Shown here: in pieces, positions 32,030 to 43,258 of the stretch
How the letters are laid out: each line of letters begins with the position of its first letter
Position numbering within the stretch: position 1 is the first letter of the stretch
From: Corythucha ciliata
Taxonomy: Eukaryota > Arthropoda > Insecta > Hemiptera > Tingidae
Assembly: GCA_038030265.1 (NCBI GenBank)
Contig: CM075941.1
Span: forward strand, 51,871,952 to 51,935,951
DNA: 64,000 nucleotides
Reading direction: 5' to 3'
Program-made: the position numbers and the translations under genes
The notes under the pieces: generated by a model
Seen by the model: the letters and a program-made list of their open reading frames with translations, nothing else
Told to the model about the DNA's origin: nothing
Database searches by the model: none

Positions 32030-34395
32030 GGCTTAAAGTTTAGAAAAACGGTAATTATATTCGTGGCTCAAATTGAGAAAATGCGCCGAGCCGAGGTTTC
32101 TTCATATTACTCTTCCAGAACCAAAAATTGCTAATTCACGCTTTATAGTGTCCCTTCAACGGATGAAATTAGGGGAAAACGCTTGTTGGCTGTGCTTGTG
32201 GTAAGTCAGCAGCCAAAATTGAGAAAAAGGTCTATAAATTCATGACTACAAGGGGAAAAATTGCTAATTCACGGCAATTATTAAGCAAAAGCGGTAATTC
32301 GATGTTAAAAGTGAGTTTCAGGAAGCACAACGTCATGACTAAAATAAAGGACGCAGAACCTCTGCAACTGAAATTCAAATGCCAGGCGGCTGAAATTCAA
32401 ATTCACTGTTCTCGTAGAAAGTACGTGGCTGGAAGTTTATAAGTGCTATTTGTACTGCTAATAATTCAAAGCAAAAATAAAATGCACTAAAAGCACGTTA
32501 ATTCCAGTCTAAAATTCCAGTATAAAGCAATGATTTTTTTGCTAAAATTTAGAAGGACCTGCTTTCTAAACCTCAAGTGACGAGCCCTTTCACTCCACCT
32601 GAGAAATGTGTGTCACCGAACTCTGTTTCTGACGAAATGATTAGGTGGACGTCGAGGAAATGAATTTCTTTGGAAGCTTTTCATCGGACTGTTGGCTAGG
32701 CAATAACATGCATAACTCGTCGTGTCATGTGGGTTGTAGCATTTTGGCAATTAATTGGAGGCACTTGACTCGCTGCTGTGGTCAGAGGCTGCCTTGCTCC
32801 TATCAGACTCAAGAGATTAAGAGCTCAGTAATCCATTAGTAATAGAACCCCTGCCTCCATGAACACGATTAGCACGAAACTATAGCTATTTAGCAGTAGA
32901 AATGTTAATTGCGCACGAAAATTCCAGATAGATAGCAATCAACATTGCCACGCGAAATTCGATTATCCAACTACGAAAATAAAAACGGGACACCAGCCAA
33001 AGTACTGGCATTTAACCTCAAAAATACCATTTTTAGGGCGCGAATAGCCAGTTTGGTAATTTAATTCGGTGCAGAAAGTCAGATTAGTGAGTTTAATGAC
33101 ACGAGTCGTCAGTTACACCATTTTCAAGATGCAAATCGACTGCAGTTTAACTGAATAATCGTCAGTATAACTATTTATAGGCCACGTAGGAGTCATTTTT
33201 GTCAATTTTATGGCGTGAATAGCCATGTTTGACCATTTTTACACCACTAACTGTCAGTATGGCTATTTCTGGGGCGTGAACAGACAGTTTGATAGGTTCA
33301 AGAAACGAATTTTCCGTTGAACTGTTTTAAAAGAGGGAATCACCAGTTTGCATATGTGGAAATTGCAAATTTAGCAATTTTCCTGGTGCGAATGTTCAGC
33401 TTGGCCATTTCCAAGGCAGGAATCGTGGAGAAAAATCATCAGCGTAGCTTTTTTTTTTTTAGGGACGCACATAGAGTAATTTTCCGTCAATTTTATGACT
33501 AGAATACCCAGTTTGGCAATCTTTAGAGCGCATAGACTCAGTTTTGCTCTTTAAAGGGCTTGAATAGTACGACAAGCCACGGCGAGAACGGTCAATTTGG
33601 CACTTTTGGCGCGCGGATGATTAGACTAAAATTAAGAGAACAATCGCTGATTCGCAATACTTGGAGGCCATTCTTCAAATGAATTGTTTAAATCAACGCA
33701 AAAGTATTGTATTTGGGCAAACCTTGCGGTTAAAGTTGAGAAGACACTCTATTATATTGACAAATGAAAGACGCTTTCAGGTTAAAATTGGATAAAAATG
33801 GCAAATTCACAACTGAAATGGCGTAAAATCGCCCTTTCGCGTATGAAAAAGGGAATGGGATGATGAATGGCAACAAAATTAGCACAAAACGCTATTTCAC
33901 AGCTGAAATTGGGGAAAATCGCTAATTTGCAATTTTCAGACAAAAAGTTGTGGAAAAACATTAAATCGCGGATACAAAATGAAGAAAATCACTAATTCGC
34001 GGCAAAAATTTTAAAAAATCACCAATTAGCGCAGCTAAAATTAAGAAGAACGTTAATTTTCAGTTCAAATTGGGAAAAAATGATAATTCTCAGTTAAAAA
34101 TGGAAAAAATTGCTAATTTGCGACTAAAAATGGAAAAAATCGCCAATCTACAGCTAACATTGCACCAAATGTCAATTTGTGACTGAAATTGAGAAAATTT
34201 GCTAATTCACGGGTTTGAAGCTCTACGAGGTTTGACGCGTCGCCGCTAGAATTAAAAAAAGCGCTAATTCGTGGTTGAAATTAAGATAAATTCTAATTTG
34301 CGCCAAAAACTGATTATACTCCAATTTACGGATTCTGAAGGCAACTTTTCAGGCTGGAATTGAAAAACAGCGCCAATTTATGGCAATAGGCGAGG
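32030..34395 (-). repeat. Minisatellite field, two variants
   Basis: Reverse-orientation units (gctaattcacgg, ctaaaattgagaaaa) fill 32030-32320 and 33640-34395. Between 32980 and 33620 a variant takes over, with TTTTTAGGGCGCGAATAGCC and CAGTTTGGCAATTTTTAGGG type units. The interval 32530-32830 is less repetitive. A T-run lies at about 33450. No TIRs of a hosting element were found at either edge. Confidence 0.75.
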
Positions 34396-34429
34396 AAAGA
34401 ATCGCTCACGCATTTATAAGATCTATTCT

Positions 34430-36600
34430 GGTGTCCCCCCAGAGGTTGCCCTGCCAAGAAAGACGCTAGTTTTCAAGCGTCCTCCACCACCACTCCTTAA
34501 CGAAGTTGAGGATATTTCCCGTCCTCTTGTTGAAGCTCTCTCTTGAAGCTTCCTCCGGTTGAAGCACATCATTTCCAAGATGGTGAAAGCGTAACCGCCC
34601 CAGAGCCTCGCACTCACACATTCTTCATTAGTCTAAGTGTATATCAAAGGGTACAATGTCCCGTTAACAGTCCCACCAAGATCCTAAGGTCTCCTCGGCT
34701 CAGAGAGATCAGGCCCTTCTCCGATCGTCCCATTGGAGTGACAAAGAGCTTGGCCTGCCTGAGACCGGGTTGTCTAACCCAGTGTTCACGATGCCTCTCG
34801 TCCAACCACGCCTGCACCTGCCTCTTCGTGAAGGACTTCGTGACCCCGAGACTTGGCTCCGGGCCCACGTAAGGCATCTCTGATCCTCTCTTCGCGAGTT
34901 GATCAGCCATTTCATTCCCCTCGAACGCCTTGTGACCCGGCACCCACATCAAAGTAAGGCTGTTTGCCGTTGCCACAGGCCTGAGGGCTTCAAGACATCC
35001 CCAAACTAGCTTCGAATTCACGACACTTGAGCCTAGGGCTTTAAGAGCCGCCTGGCTGTCGGACAGGATGAAGACCTTCGCTTTCCGAAGACCCCTCTCA
35101 CTAATCTTCCGCGCACAGGCTTCTATAGCATAGATCTCCGCCTGAAAGATGGTGACGGTCGTTCTAAGGGACTCCCAATGCAGAAGCCCGGGGCCAAAGA
35201 CCCCAATGCCAGCACCCCCATCCTTCACAGATCCATCAGTATAACATACTTGCGTGCCGGGCTTAAACCTCGGAAAACCCTTATCCCAAAGGTCGCGGTT
35301 ACCTAAATCGATCTTAAAGGGTTTTTCAAAATCCATCCTCACATGCATGAGATCCGTAACGACTTCAGTCGCCTCACTACATGCAACTTCCTCCAGAACA
35401 CGCAAATGCCCAACCTGGACACCCCGATTCACGTGCTCCGCCCGCATCAGTCTCACCACCGCCATATATGCGGTCGCCTGCACATGAAAGTGCAGGTGAG
35501 GCATGTCCAGTAACACCTCCATGGCCGCCGTCGGGCACGAATGCATAGCACCCGTTACTCCAAGACAGGCCTGGCGCTGGAACTTACTCAGCAAGGCCTG
35601 GACTGTCCCTTGTTTCGTCTTCTGCCACCATAGGAGTGAGCCATAGGTGACGATAGGCCTAACAACGGCTGTATACAGCCACAACACCATTTTTGGCTTT
35701 AGACCCCATGTTTTGCCAAACATTTTCCGACCAGCCCACAATGCGAACGTGGCCTTATTCAGCACTCTCTTGATATGCGAGGTCCATTTGAGCCCCTGAT
35801 CCAGGGTATTTCCACGGTTCTTGACTTCTTTTCCTACTTTCAACACTTCTCCATTCAGTCGAACTACCTTTATTGCCAGCTTCCTCCGCCTGGTAAACGC
35901 AATAAGGGTGGTCTTCTCAGGGTTAATCCTGAGACCATGCCTGTTGCACCATCGCTGCACTATGTTATAGGCACCCTGCATCCTACTGGATATGGTATCA
36001 TCAAATTTGCCCCTAACTAGAATCGCAAGGTCATCCGCGTAACCAACTACCTCATAACCCTGCTCCTTTAGGATAGCGAGAAGCTCGTCCACCACGAGCA
36101 ACCAGAGCAAAGGAGAGAGCACACCCCCCTTGGGGACACCCCCTTGAGGGCAACACGGAAACAGTCTCCCCTCCCAGCTCCGAAGTCACGACGCGGCATT
36201 CCAGCATCCCCTTGATCCATTTCACTGAGAGTCATAGGCGGTGTTATCAAAAGCACCACCTACGTCCAGGAAGCAGCCCAGCGCAGTTTCTTTCGCCTCC
36301 AGAGATTTTTCAACCTTACCCACCAGTTCGTTTAGGGCGGTCTCAGTAGACTTGCCCGCCTGGTAGGCATGCTGCCCCCTCTGGATCGGTTTAATTTTAA
36401 GGCAACCGTCCTTGATATCCAGGCCAATTACCTTTTCCATTGTTTTAAGGAGGAAGGACGTGAGGCGTATGGGTCGGTACGCCTTTGCCTGGGCCGAGGA
36501 GTTTGCTCCCGACTTAGGAATTAACACAACCCTGACCTCCCTCCATGCCTTCCATGCGGAAGGCCCTCTCCAGCCATTGCGGCCCCATCTCACACCATCT
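34430..36600 (-). pseudogene. RNase H-bearing LINE (LOA/I-group like), RT and RNase H
   Basis: From 36593 down, RT starts with WREVRVVLIPKSG, then AYRPIRLTSFLLKTMEK, QHAYQAGKSTETALNELVGK and FLDVGGAFDNT (first catalytic Asp). A frame break lies around 36120-36230. The long frame 34644-36122 then has EVVGYADDLAILVRG (YADD), the thumb, and an RNase H with CYTDGSVKDGGAGIGVFGP, IFQAEIYAIEAC, ILSDSQAALKAL and WVPGHKAFEGNEMADQLAK, which shows all four acidic residues. The Cys-His C-terminus is frameshifted (34430-34640). The endonuclease half of the same type of LINE is at 41470-42660, so the element is split by the block between. A piece of its RT is duplicated at 38132-38784. Confidence 0.9.
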
Positions 36601-36666
36601 ACATTATTTTTGCTCTTTCCAAGAAAAATACAACTTCGGAAAAGTTAGTAGTTACAAAAAAAATAC

Positions 36667-38130
36667 ATGGCTGATGGCTTACCCCAAGCTACTCTGAAAT
36701 TAATTCTACCTACTGAATGCACGAACCGTATCGAAAAGAAATATAATTTTGAACAGATGAAGAAGCAGCAGCCAAGCGGGGCTAAAAATAGGGCTAAGAA
36801 GTTGGCAAGAGAGAAAAAGCAGGAGAAACAGAAAGGTGCGTTTTTGAAGTTTTTGAATTTCAAGAGTGTTCAAACGTACAGTCAAAATCAAGCACCTAGT
36901 GAGCAGATCACCGAAACAGAACGAGCTTCGTCACCAGACTCTGCCGAATGTAGTCTAGCTGGACTATCAAAAGAAATAACAAACGATAACGAAGAATCCG
37001 AGACCGTAGGATCTAAGAACATCCTCGATGCTGAGGATAAATATGTTTCTGGAGTAGCGGGATTTGGTGTGAAAGAAATGAGGGTCTCTCCCGAACGTGC
37101 CTCAACAATTATTAACTTCGAACAAGTTGAACCGTCAGGCAGTGAACATGAACATCAAGAAGGAAGCATGAGCCTGAGCGATATTGGAAATTGGCCTGAA
37201 GTCATTACTGACGATGATCGTACGCAGCTTGTCATTCAGGGATCCGAAAAAGTACAGAATATGCATCACGATTTCAAGGAAGTCTTCAGACCACGTGATT
37301 CAGCGAAAGGAAACACAAGAAAGCTGTCAAAGGATTGATTCTTCCGACGATTGCCGAACGGTGAGAAGATTCTACGAAAGTGGATGTGCTACTCACCGGC
37401 AAAGGAGTCCCTATTTTGCTTCCCCAGCGTACTATTTCCAGCGAAATCCAAACCAAGATCTGCGTTCCAGTCCAGCGAAGGATTCAATGATTGGTGGAGG
37501 TTGTCACCGAAAATCGCAAACCACGAATCCAGCAGCGCTCACCTTCAATCGTCGTTCGCTTGGAGAGAACTTGAAGTTCGTTTACGAGTGGGGAGCACCA
37601 TAGACCGGCAGGCTCAAGAATTGATGAAAAAGGAAATCCAAAAATGGCGAGAATACCTAAAGAGGATCCTTGACATTATCCGCTTTCTCTCAAAGCAAAA
37701 TTTGCCGTTCCGTGGACATCGCGAAGGAGAAAAATATGAAGGGCGCAACCAAGGCAATTTCTTAGAGCTAGTAAAATTACTGTCCAAGTATGACCCCGTC
37801 CTAAGAGAACACGTCCTTCGAACTAAGCTTGATACACGTTCGATCACGTACATGTCACCTCAAAGCCAAAACGAGGTTATCGAATTGATGGGAGATAACC
37901 TAATAAAGTATAACCTATGCCGAAAGCATGAGCTGTAAGCTAGGAATCACTACGGAACCTGAAAGGCGCATTCGTCGCATAAAGAAGATGCCTGGCGAAA
38001 CAAGTGAAAACGCCAGATTGACGTATAAGGACGAACTTCGAAGAGAAATTTATTCGTCTGTTGACCGGATTGTTCAAGAAATGAAGACCAGATTCGAAGA
38101 ACTTCATGTGGTGGCGGAAAAATACGATTT
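36667..38130 (+). pseudogene. ZMYM1-like hAT transposase, copy A (internally deleted)
   Basis: The ATG at 36667 begins a basic N-terminus with KKQQPSGAKNRAKKLAREKK, a form common in ZMYM1/DUF4371-type hAT proteins. An in-frame TGA at 37336-37338 is followed without a shift by ILRKWMCYSPAKESLFCFPS (TTF-type zinc finger). ELEVRLRVGSTIDRQAQELM, LDIIRFLSKQNLPFRGHREG and FLELVKLLSKYDPVLREHVL come next. At about 37895 the sequence jumps to the far C-terminus (RRIRRIKKMPGETSE, 37960-38110), so the catalytic core is deleted. It is then joined directly to a duplicated LINE piece at 38131. The same TGA is present in copy B. Confidence 0.85.
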
Positions 38131-38131
38131 T

Positions 38132-38784
38132 TTCCTACTTTCAACACTTCTCCATTCAGTCGAACTACCATTAATGCCAGCTTCCTCCGCCTGGTAAACA
38201 CAACAAGGGTGGTCTTCTCAGGTTTAACCCTGAGACCATGCCTCCTGCACCATCGCTGCACTATGTTAAGGGCACCCTGCATCCTACTGGATATGGTATC
38301 ATCAGATTTGCCCCTAACTAGAATCGCAAGGTCATCCGCGTAACCAACTACCTCATAACCCTGCTCCTTTGGGATAGCGAGAAGCTCGTCCACCACGAGC
38401 AACCAGAGCAAAGGAGAGAGCACACCCCCCCTGGGGACACCCCCTTGAGGGCAACACGGAAACAGTCTCCCCTCCCAGTTCCGAAGTCACGACGCGGCAT
38501 TCCAGCATCCCCTTGATCCATTTCACTGAGAGTCATAGGCGGTGTTATCAAAAGCACCACCTACGTCCAGGAAGCAGCCCAGCGCAGTTTCTTTCGCCTC
38601 CAGAGATTTTTCAACCTTACCCACCAGTTCGTTTAGGGCGGTCTCAGTAGACTTGCCCGCCTGGTAGGCATGCTGCCCCCTCTGGATTGGTTTAATTTTA
38701 AGGCAACCGTCCTTGATATCCAGGCCAATTACCTTTTCCATTGTTTTAAGGAGGAACGACGTGAGGCGTATGGGTCGGTACGCC
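38132..38784 (-). repeat. Duplicate of LINE RT segment 35831-36484
   Basis: The sequence is nearly identical to 35831-36484, with a handful of substitutions by eye. It encodes the same RT motifs, including GYADDLAILVRG and FLDVGGAFDNT. Its left junction with hAT copy A falls at shared TTTCCTACTTT bases, and its right junction with hAT copy B is abrupt. It is therefore part of a block duplication, not an independent LINE insertion. Confidence 0.9.
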
Positions 38785-40428
38785 GGAATCCGAGACCGTA
38801 GGATCTAAGAACATCCTCGATGCTGAGGATAAATATGTTTCTGGAGTAGCGGGATTTGGTGTGAAAGAAATGAGGGTCCCTCCCGAACGTGCCTCAACAA
38901 TTAACTTCGAACAAGTTGAACCGTCAGGCAGTGAACATGAACATCAAGAAGGAAGCATGAGCCTGAGCGATATTGGAAATTGGCCTGAAGTCATTACTGC
39001 TTGTCATTCAGGGATCCGAAAAAGTACAGAATATGCATCACGAATTCAAGGAAGTCTTCAGACCACGTGATTCAGCGAAAGGAAACACAAGAAAGCTGTC
39101 AAAGGATTGATTCTTCCGACGATTGCCGAACGGTGAGAAGATTCTACGAAAGTGGATGTGCTACTCACCGGCAAAGGAGTCCCTATTTTGCTTCCCCTAC
39201 GTACTACTTCCAGCGAAATCCAAACCAAGATCTGCGTTCCAGTCCAGCGAAGGATTCAATGATTGGTGGAGGTTGTCACGGAAAATCGCAAACCACGAAT
39301 CCAGCAGCGCTCACCTTCAGTCGTCGTTCGCTTGGAGAGAACTTGAAGTTCGTTTACGAGTGGGGAGCACCATAGACCGGCAGGCTCAAGAATTAATGAA
39401 AAAGGAAACCCAAAAATGGCAAGAATACCTAAAGAGGATCCTTGACATTATCCGCTTTCTCTCAAAGCAAAATTTGCCGTTCCGTGGACATCGCGAAGGA
39501 GAAAAATATGAAGGGCACAACCAGGGCAATTTCTTAGAGCTAGTAAAATTACTATCCAAGTATGACCCCGTCCTAAGAGAACACATCCTTCGAACTAAGC
39601 TTGATACACGTTCGATCACGTACATGTCACCTCAAAGCCAAAACGAGGTTATCGAATTGATGGGAGATCACGTTCGAAAGCAGATTCTAGGGCAAGTAAA
39701 GCAAGCCAAATATTACTCGATTATCTTCGACAGTACACCTGACGTATCAAAGCTTGATCAAACTTCCCAAGTTTTACGATACGTTGTCGTGAACGATGAT
39801 TCAGTGGAAGTTCGGGAGTCGTTTATCGACTTTATCGACACCAAAGGCAAGCACGCTGACGAGATCGCTGCTATGATTTTGGAAAAGCTTCGTTCGGACG
39901 GATTGGACGTAATGGACTGCAGAGGTCAAAGCTATGACAATGCTGCAGTCATGAGGGGTCAACACTCCGGCGTCAAAACGCGTATCCTTGAAGTCAACCC
40001 CAAAGCGCAATTTATCCCGTGCTCGAATCATTTGCTGAACTTGGCTGGGATTCATGCTGCAGGAGAAGAGGTCAATTCTGTGACGTTTTTCGGAACAATA
40101 GAAAGGCTATACTCTTTTTTTTTTCAGTTTCAACACACCGATGGGACGTCCTCATTAAAACTACAGGAGTGGGACTAAAGCGCTTGGTAGAAACTCGGTG
40201 AAGCGCCCGAGGGGAAGCCGTCAAGGTGGCTGAAAAATCAATTTTTGAAAATAATAGAGGCTCTGGAAACACTCACTGGGACAGACGAAAACGTTGCCAC
40301 AAGATCTGACGCAAGAGGGTTATTAGTGACCATGCAGTCATTCACGTTTCTCACTTATCTTGGGTTTTGGGACCCGATATTAACTGAAGTGAACGACGCC
40401 CAGAACTGCCTTCAAAAAGCTGGATTGT
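38785..40428 (+). pseudogene. ZMYM1-like hAT transposase, copy B (5' and 3' truncated)
   Basis: It starts at the equivalent of 36996 in copy A and repeats the TGA stop (39108-39110), zinc finger and DUF4371 region. It then continues where copy A is deleted. YYSIIFDSTPDVSKLDQTSQ carries the first catalytic Asp, DCRGQSYDNAAVMRGQHSG the second, and PCSNHLLNLAGIHAAG the Cys-His pair of the hAT core. A T-run at about 40110-40122 causes a frameshift. A last piece (40245-40428) matches the later helical region, ending LQKAGL. The catalytic Glu/dimerisation C-terminus is missing. The normal role is cut-and-paste transposition with 8-bp target duplications. Confidence 0.9.
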
Positions 40429-41208
40429 AGAGGGAGTTTGGCTGGGAACTCCTCGGTGTTCGTCAACCACAACAGGGAGAACTACCGGGGGGAAAGACGG
40501 GTTTTGCTGGAAGTTAGCGCCCCTCGCGCTGTCCGTAGATCCTCTGGGGTGGTCCTGAGTCCGGCTGTCGCTGTCCCTTCTCGGAGATCCACTCCTGGTC
40601 CGGTTAGCGTCCTTTTCGCTTCCCTCTTTCTTGGCCGGTCCTCGGTGTTCGTCAACCACAACGGGGAGAACTACCGAGGGGGCGGCGGGTTCGCTGGGAG
40701 TCTTCCTGGTTGGCAGTTAGCGCCCTTGGCGCTGTCCGTAGATCCTCTGGGGTGGTCCTAGGTCCGATTGTCCCTTCTTGGAGGTCCAATGCTGCTCCAG
40801 TTAGCGTCCGTTTCGCTTCCCGCTGTGTCGGCTGGTCCTCGGTGTCTTGGCTGGTCCAGTGGTCTTCCTTCTCTGGCTGCGGCCGTCGGAATGCAATTCT
40901 TGGGTCGCCGCGCTGCTTATATAGCCCGGCGGGAGGCACCACCCACTGGTCTTCCCGTGGAAGGGAATGGGCGGTCCTTCCCGGAGTCGGCGCGCGGCGG
41001 CCTTTCTCCCCCTCTTGAGGGTTCTGGTGGGTGGCTATGCGATTTTCCAGGAAGGGTGATTCTTCACCTTACCGAGATCGGGGGGGCGTTTGGTTACCCG
41101 ATCTCAAACTTTTGCTCGAAATAAAGCTCGCAAAATTACTTGTTAGTTTTTTTACTTTTGTTTTTGAGGAAATAAAATAATGTTGAAAAAAAATTAAGTT
41201 TCACTCAT
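40429..41208 (+). repeat. GC-rich region with about 190-bp tandem duplication, possible solo LTR
   Basis: Two imperfect tandem units start with TCCTCGGTGTTCGTCAACCA at about 40449 and 40636. A third partial start is at about 40837. A TATA-like TTATATAGCC lies at 40916 and an AATAAA at 41121, about 200 bp apart, the spacing expected between promoter and poly(A) site in an LTR. The left edge coincides with the truncation of hAT copy B. No TG...CA boundaries or target duplication could be fixed, so the LTR reading is only a suggestion. Confidence 0.35.
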
Positions 41209-41469
41209 AGTTCCGCGCTGATTTATGCTCGCATCGCTGTGTGCTTGATGATCCTCTTTTCTTCATGTTTGGGAATAGCGAGTGGATATGATCTATCGAG
41301 GTTGGATTGCCTGGAACTGTCGGTATAATTATGCTATTGAAAGAAAACGCGATATTTTTTGTTTTGGTTTTAAAAGACGAATGAACGTTAGGGGTATTTA
41401 TGGTCAAAAGTTTAACCCGAGTTTAATCCTCAGGGGGGAGGGGCATCAAAAAGAGACCCGCATCGGGCA

Positions 41470-42660
41470 TCACTTGCCCTTGCTACGCCCCTGGCTCCAG
41501 GACCTCCAGGCCACGCTGTAGCATGACTGGGAATATCCCGTCCGGCCCAGGGGATTTATAGGGCTTAAATGAGCCGATGGCCCATTTAATTTTCGCGGGC
41601 GTAAACAATTTCCCCGATGCGCTCCATATTGCATTATTTGCTGGCTGGCAGTCAGCCACCACTTCGCTCTGAACATCTGAGGCCCCTGCATCCCTAGAAT
41701 CAGGGAAATGACTACGCACGAGGACCTCCAGGGTCTCTTTAGCGCTCTCGGTATACGCCCCATCTGCCTTTTTTATTAGACCAATGTGGCCCGGGCTCTC
41801 TTTGGACAGGACCCTCTGCAGTCTGCCCGTAACGGACACATTCTCCATCCCCTCACAGAAGGTCCTCCAAGTGGCCCGCTTGGCTTTCCTAAGGGCCTTG
41901 TTATACTCCGTGAGGGAGTGCCTATAAGCCTACCACTCCCCACGTGATCTGGCCCTATTGTAAAGCCTCCTCGTTTCTCTTCTGAGCATCTCCTTCTTCA
42001 CCTTAACAGGACAGCTTTCCTCATAAGCACTGAGGACCGCTGAATTGATCGCCTCTACCGGCCTATCAAGGTCGGCTTGGCACTGAATGTCAAGGTCCAT
42101 CTCAGACAATTCCTGTTCAAGATGCCCCTTAAAGACCTCCAATCCGCGTTTTTGGGATTCCGGTACGCTGTACTTCTAACCCTAGGAAGCTCGACCTCAA
42201 ACGAGATCAGCCTATGGTCAGACATTGACGTTTCTGACATGACTTTCCAATCTCTGACACTATTGGCCAAAAACTGGCTGGCCAGAGTAACATCCAGGAC
42301 CTCACTCCTCGCACTTGTCACGAAAGTAGGGATCGAGCCCTGATTTACCACCACCAGATCATGCGTCATCAAAAATTGAAGGAGTGACTCACCCCTTCAG
42401 CTGCAGGTTCCTCGCGCTGCAATACAGGACCAAACGCTGTAGCTCCTCCGGCGGCGTCACCTCTGCGTCCCCTGGGAAGTACGCGGAAGCTACCACACAC
42501 CTCCGGTCCTCGTCCTTGGCTTCCAGGAATGACTGCTGTCAAATCTCTGCACAGAAATTCTGGCATAGTTAAAAATTTCACTGCGGGACTTAGAAGCAGC
42601 GCAGTTCGCGGCCGCTCCTCAACCCTACAGTAAACCAGCTTACCTGCTGTCGCAGAGAGT
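41470..42660 (-). pseudogene. LINE endonuclease and linker, 5' half of the split LINE
   Basis: On the minus strand, 42369-42581 keeps an EFLCRDLTAVIP start in one frame. Then 42055-42372 shows VNQGSIPTFVTSARSEVLDV and SDHRLISFEVELP, the SDH catalytic end of an APE-type endonuclease. A helical linker follows, and 41483-41848 gives ESPGHIGLIKKADGAYTESA and FKPYKSPGPDGIFPVMLQRG, the conserved entry into RT. Several stops and frame changes occur. The next expected block (WREVRVVLIPK) is found at about 36550, so the two halves flank 36600-41470. Confidence 0.8.
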
Positions 42661-43035
42661 CCGTTGACCTGCCTCTCCCATGCTCATGGCGACGTCATAG
42701 CTTCCCCCAGTGAACAACCTGCTCAAGACGGCCGATGCCACTGCCGCACGATGCAGATTCACCTGGAGGAAGCGCAACCCCGTAGCGGTCACTTATTCCC
42801 CTTATGTACCCCACACCGCGATTGCTTCTTCAGCATCGCCTTACTCGGAGTAGGGTGGGGTTTCCGTGCCCGACCTGCCACCTTCAGGACACTTTCATCC
42901 CCCTCTGGTCCGACACTATCACCTCTCTCCCCCGCCTTGCTAGTAGATGGCCTACCTGCGTTGACTGCCCGGATGCCGTGGCGCCAACTGTTGTTCCCAC
43001 AGATAGCACTTCCTGCCGCGGTGCGGGAGAAAATT
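42661..43035. other. GC-rich remnant of unknown nature
   Basis: This segment sits between the LINE endonuclease and the minisatellite. It may be the 5' region or ORF1 of the same LINE, but I recognise no motif in any frame. A sharp fall in GC content marks its border with the array near 43035. Confidence 0.35.
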
Positions 43036-43258
43036 CCCCCTATTTTGCGGCTAATGTTGTGGAAAACACTTAAGAAAAACGATAATTTCCGGCTAAAACT
43101 GAGAAAATTGCTAATCCCCTTGTAAAAATATTTAAAATATCGGTAATATGCTGCTAAAAATGAGGAAAACGCCAAAACTCGTGGATAATTAAGAAACATC
43201 GCTCACGGGATAAAAACGATACTTTGCTGCTAAAGTAGAGAAAATGCGCAAATTCATT
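43036..43258 (-). repeat. Minisatellite block, left of LINE
   Basis: It contains reverse-orientation units such as gctaaaactgagaaaattgc and gctaaaaatgaggaaaacgc. The array is interrupted by the LINE that follows and resumes at about 45657. Confidence 0.7.

Noticed and set aside
34543..34872. Plus-strand open frames over the LINE regions (34543-34872, 47989-48384, 29200-29538)
   Set aside because: They are antisense to well-supported RNase H or gag frames and lack motifs.
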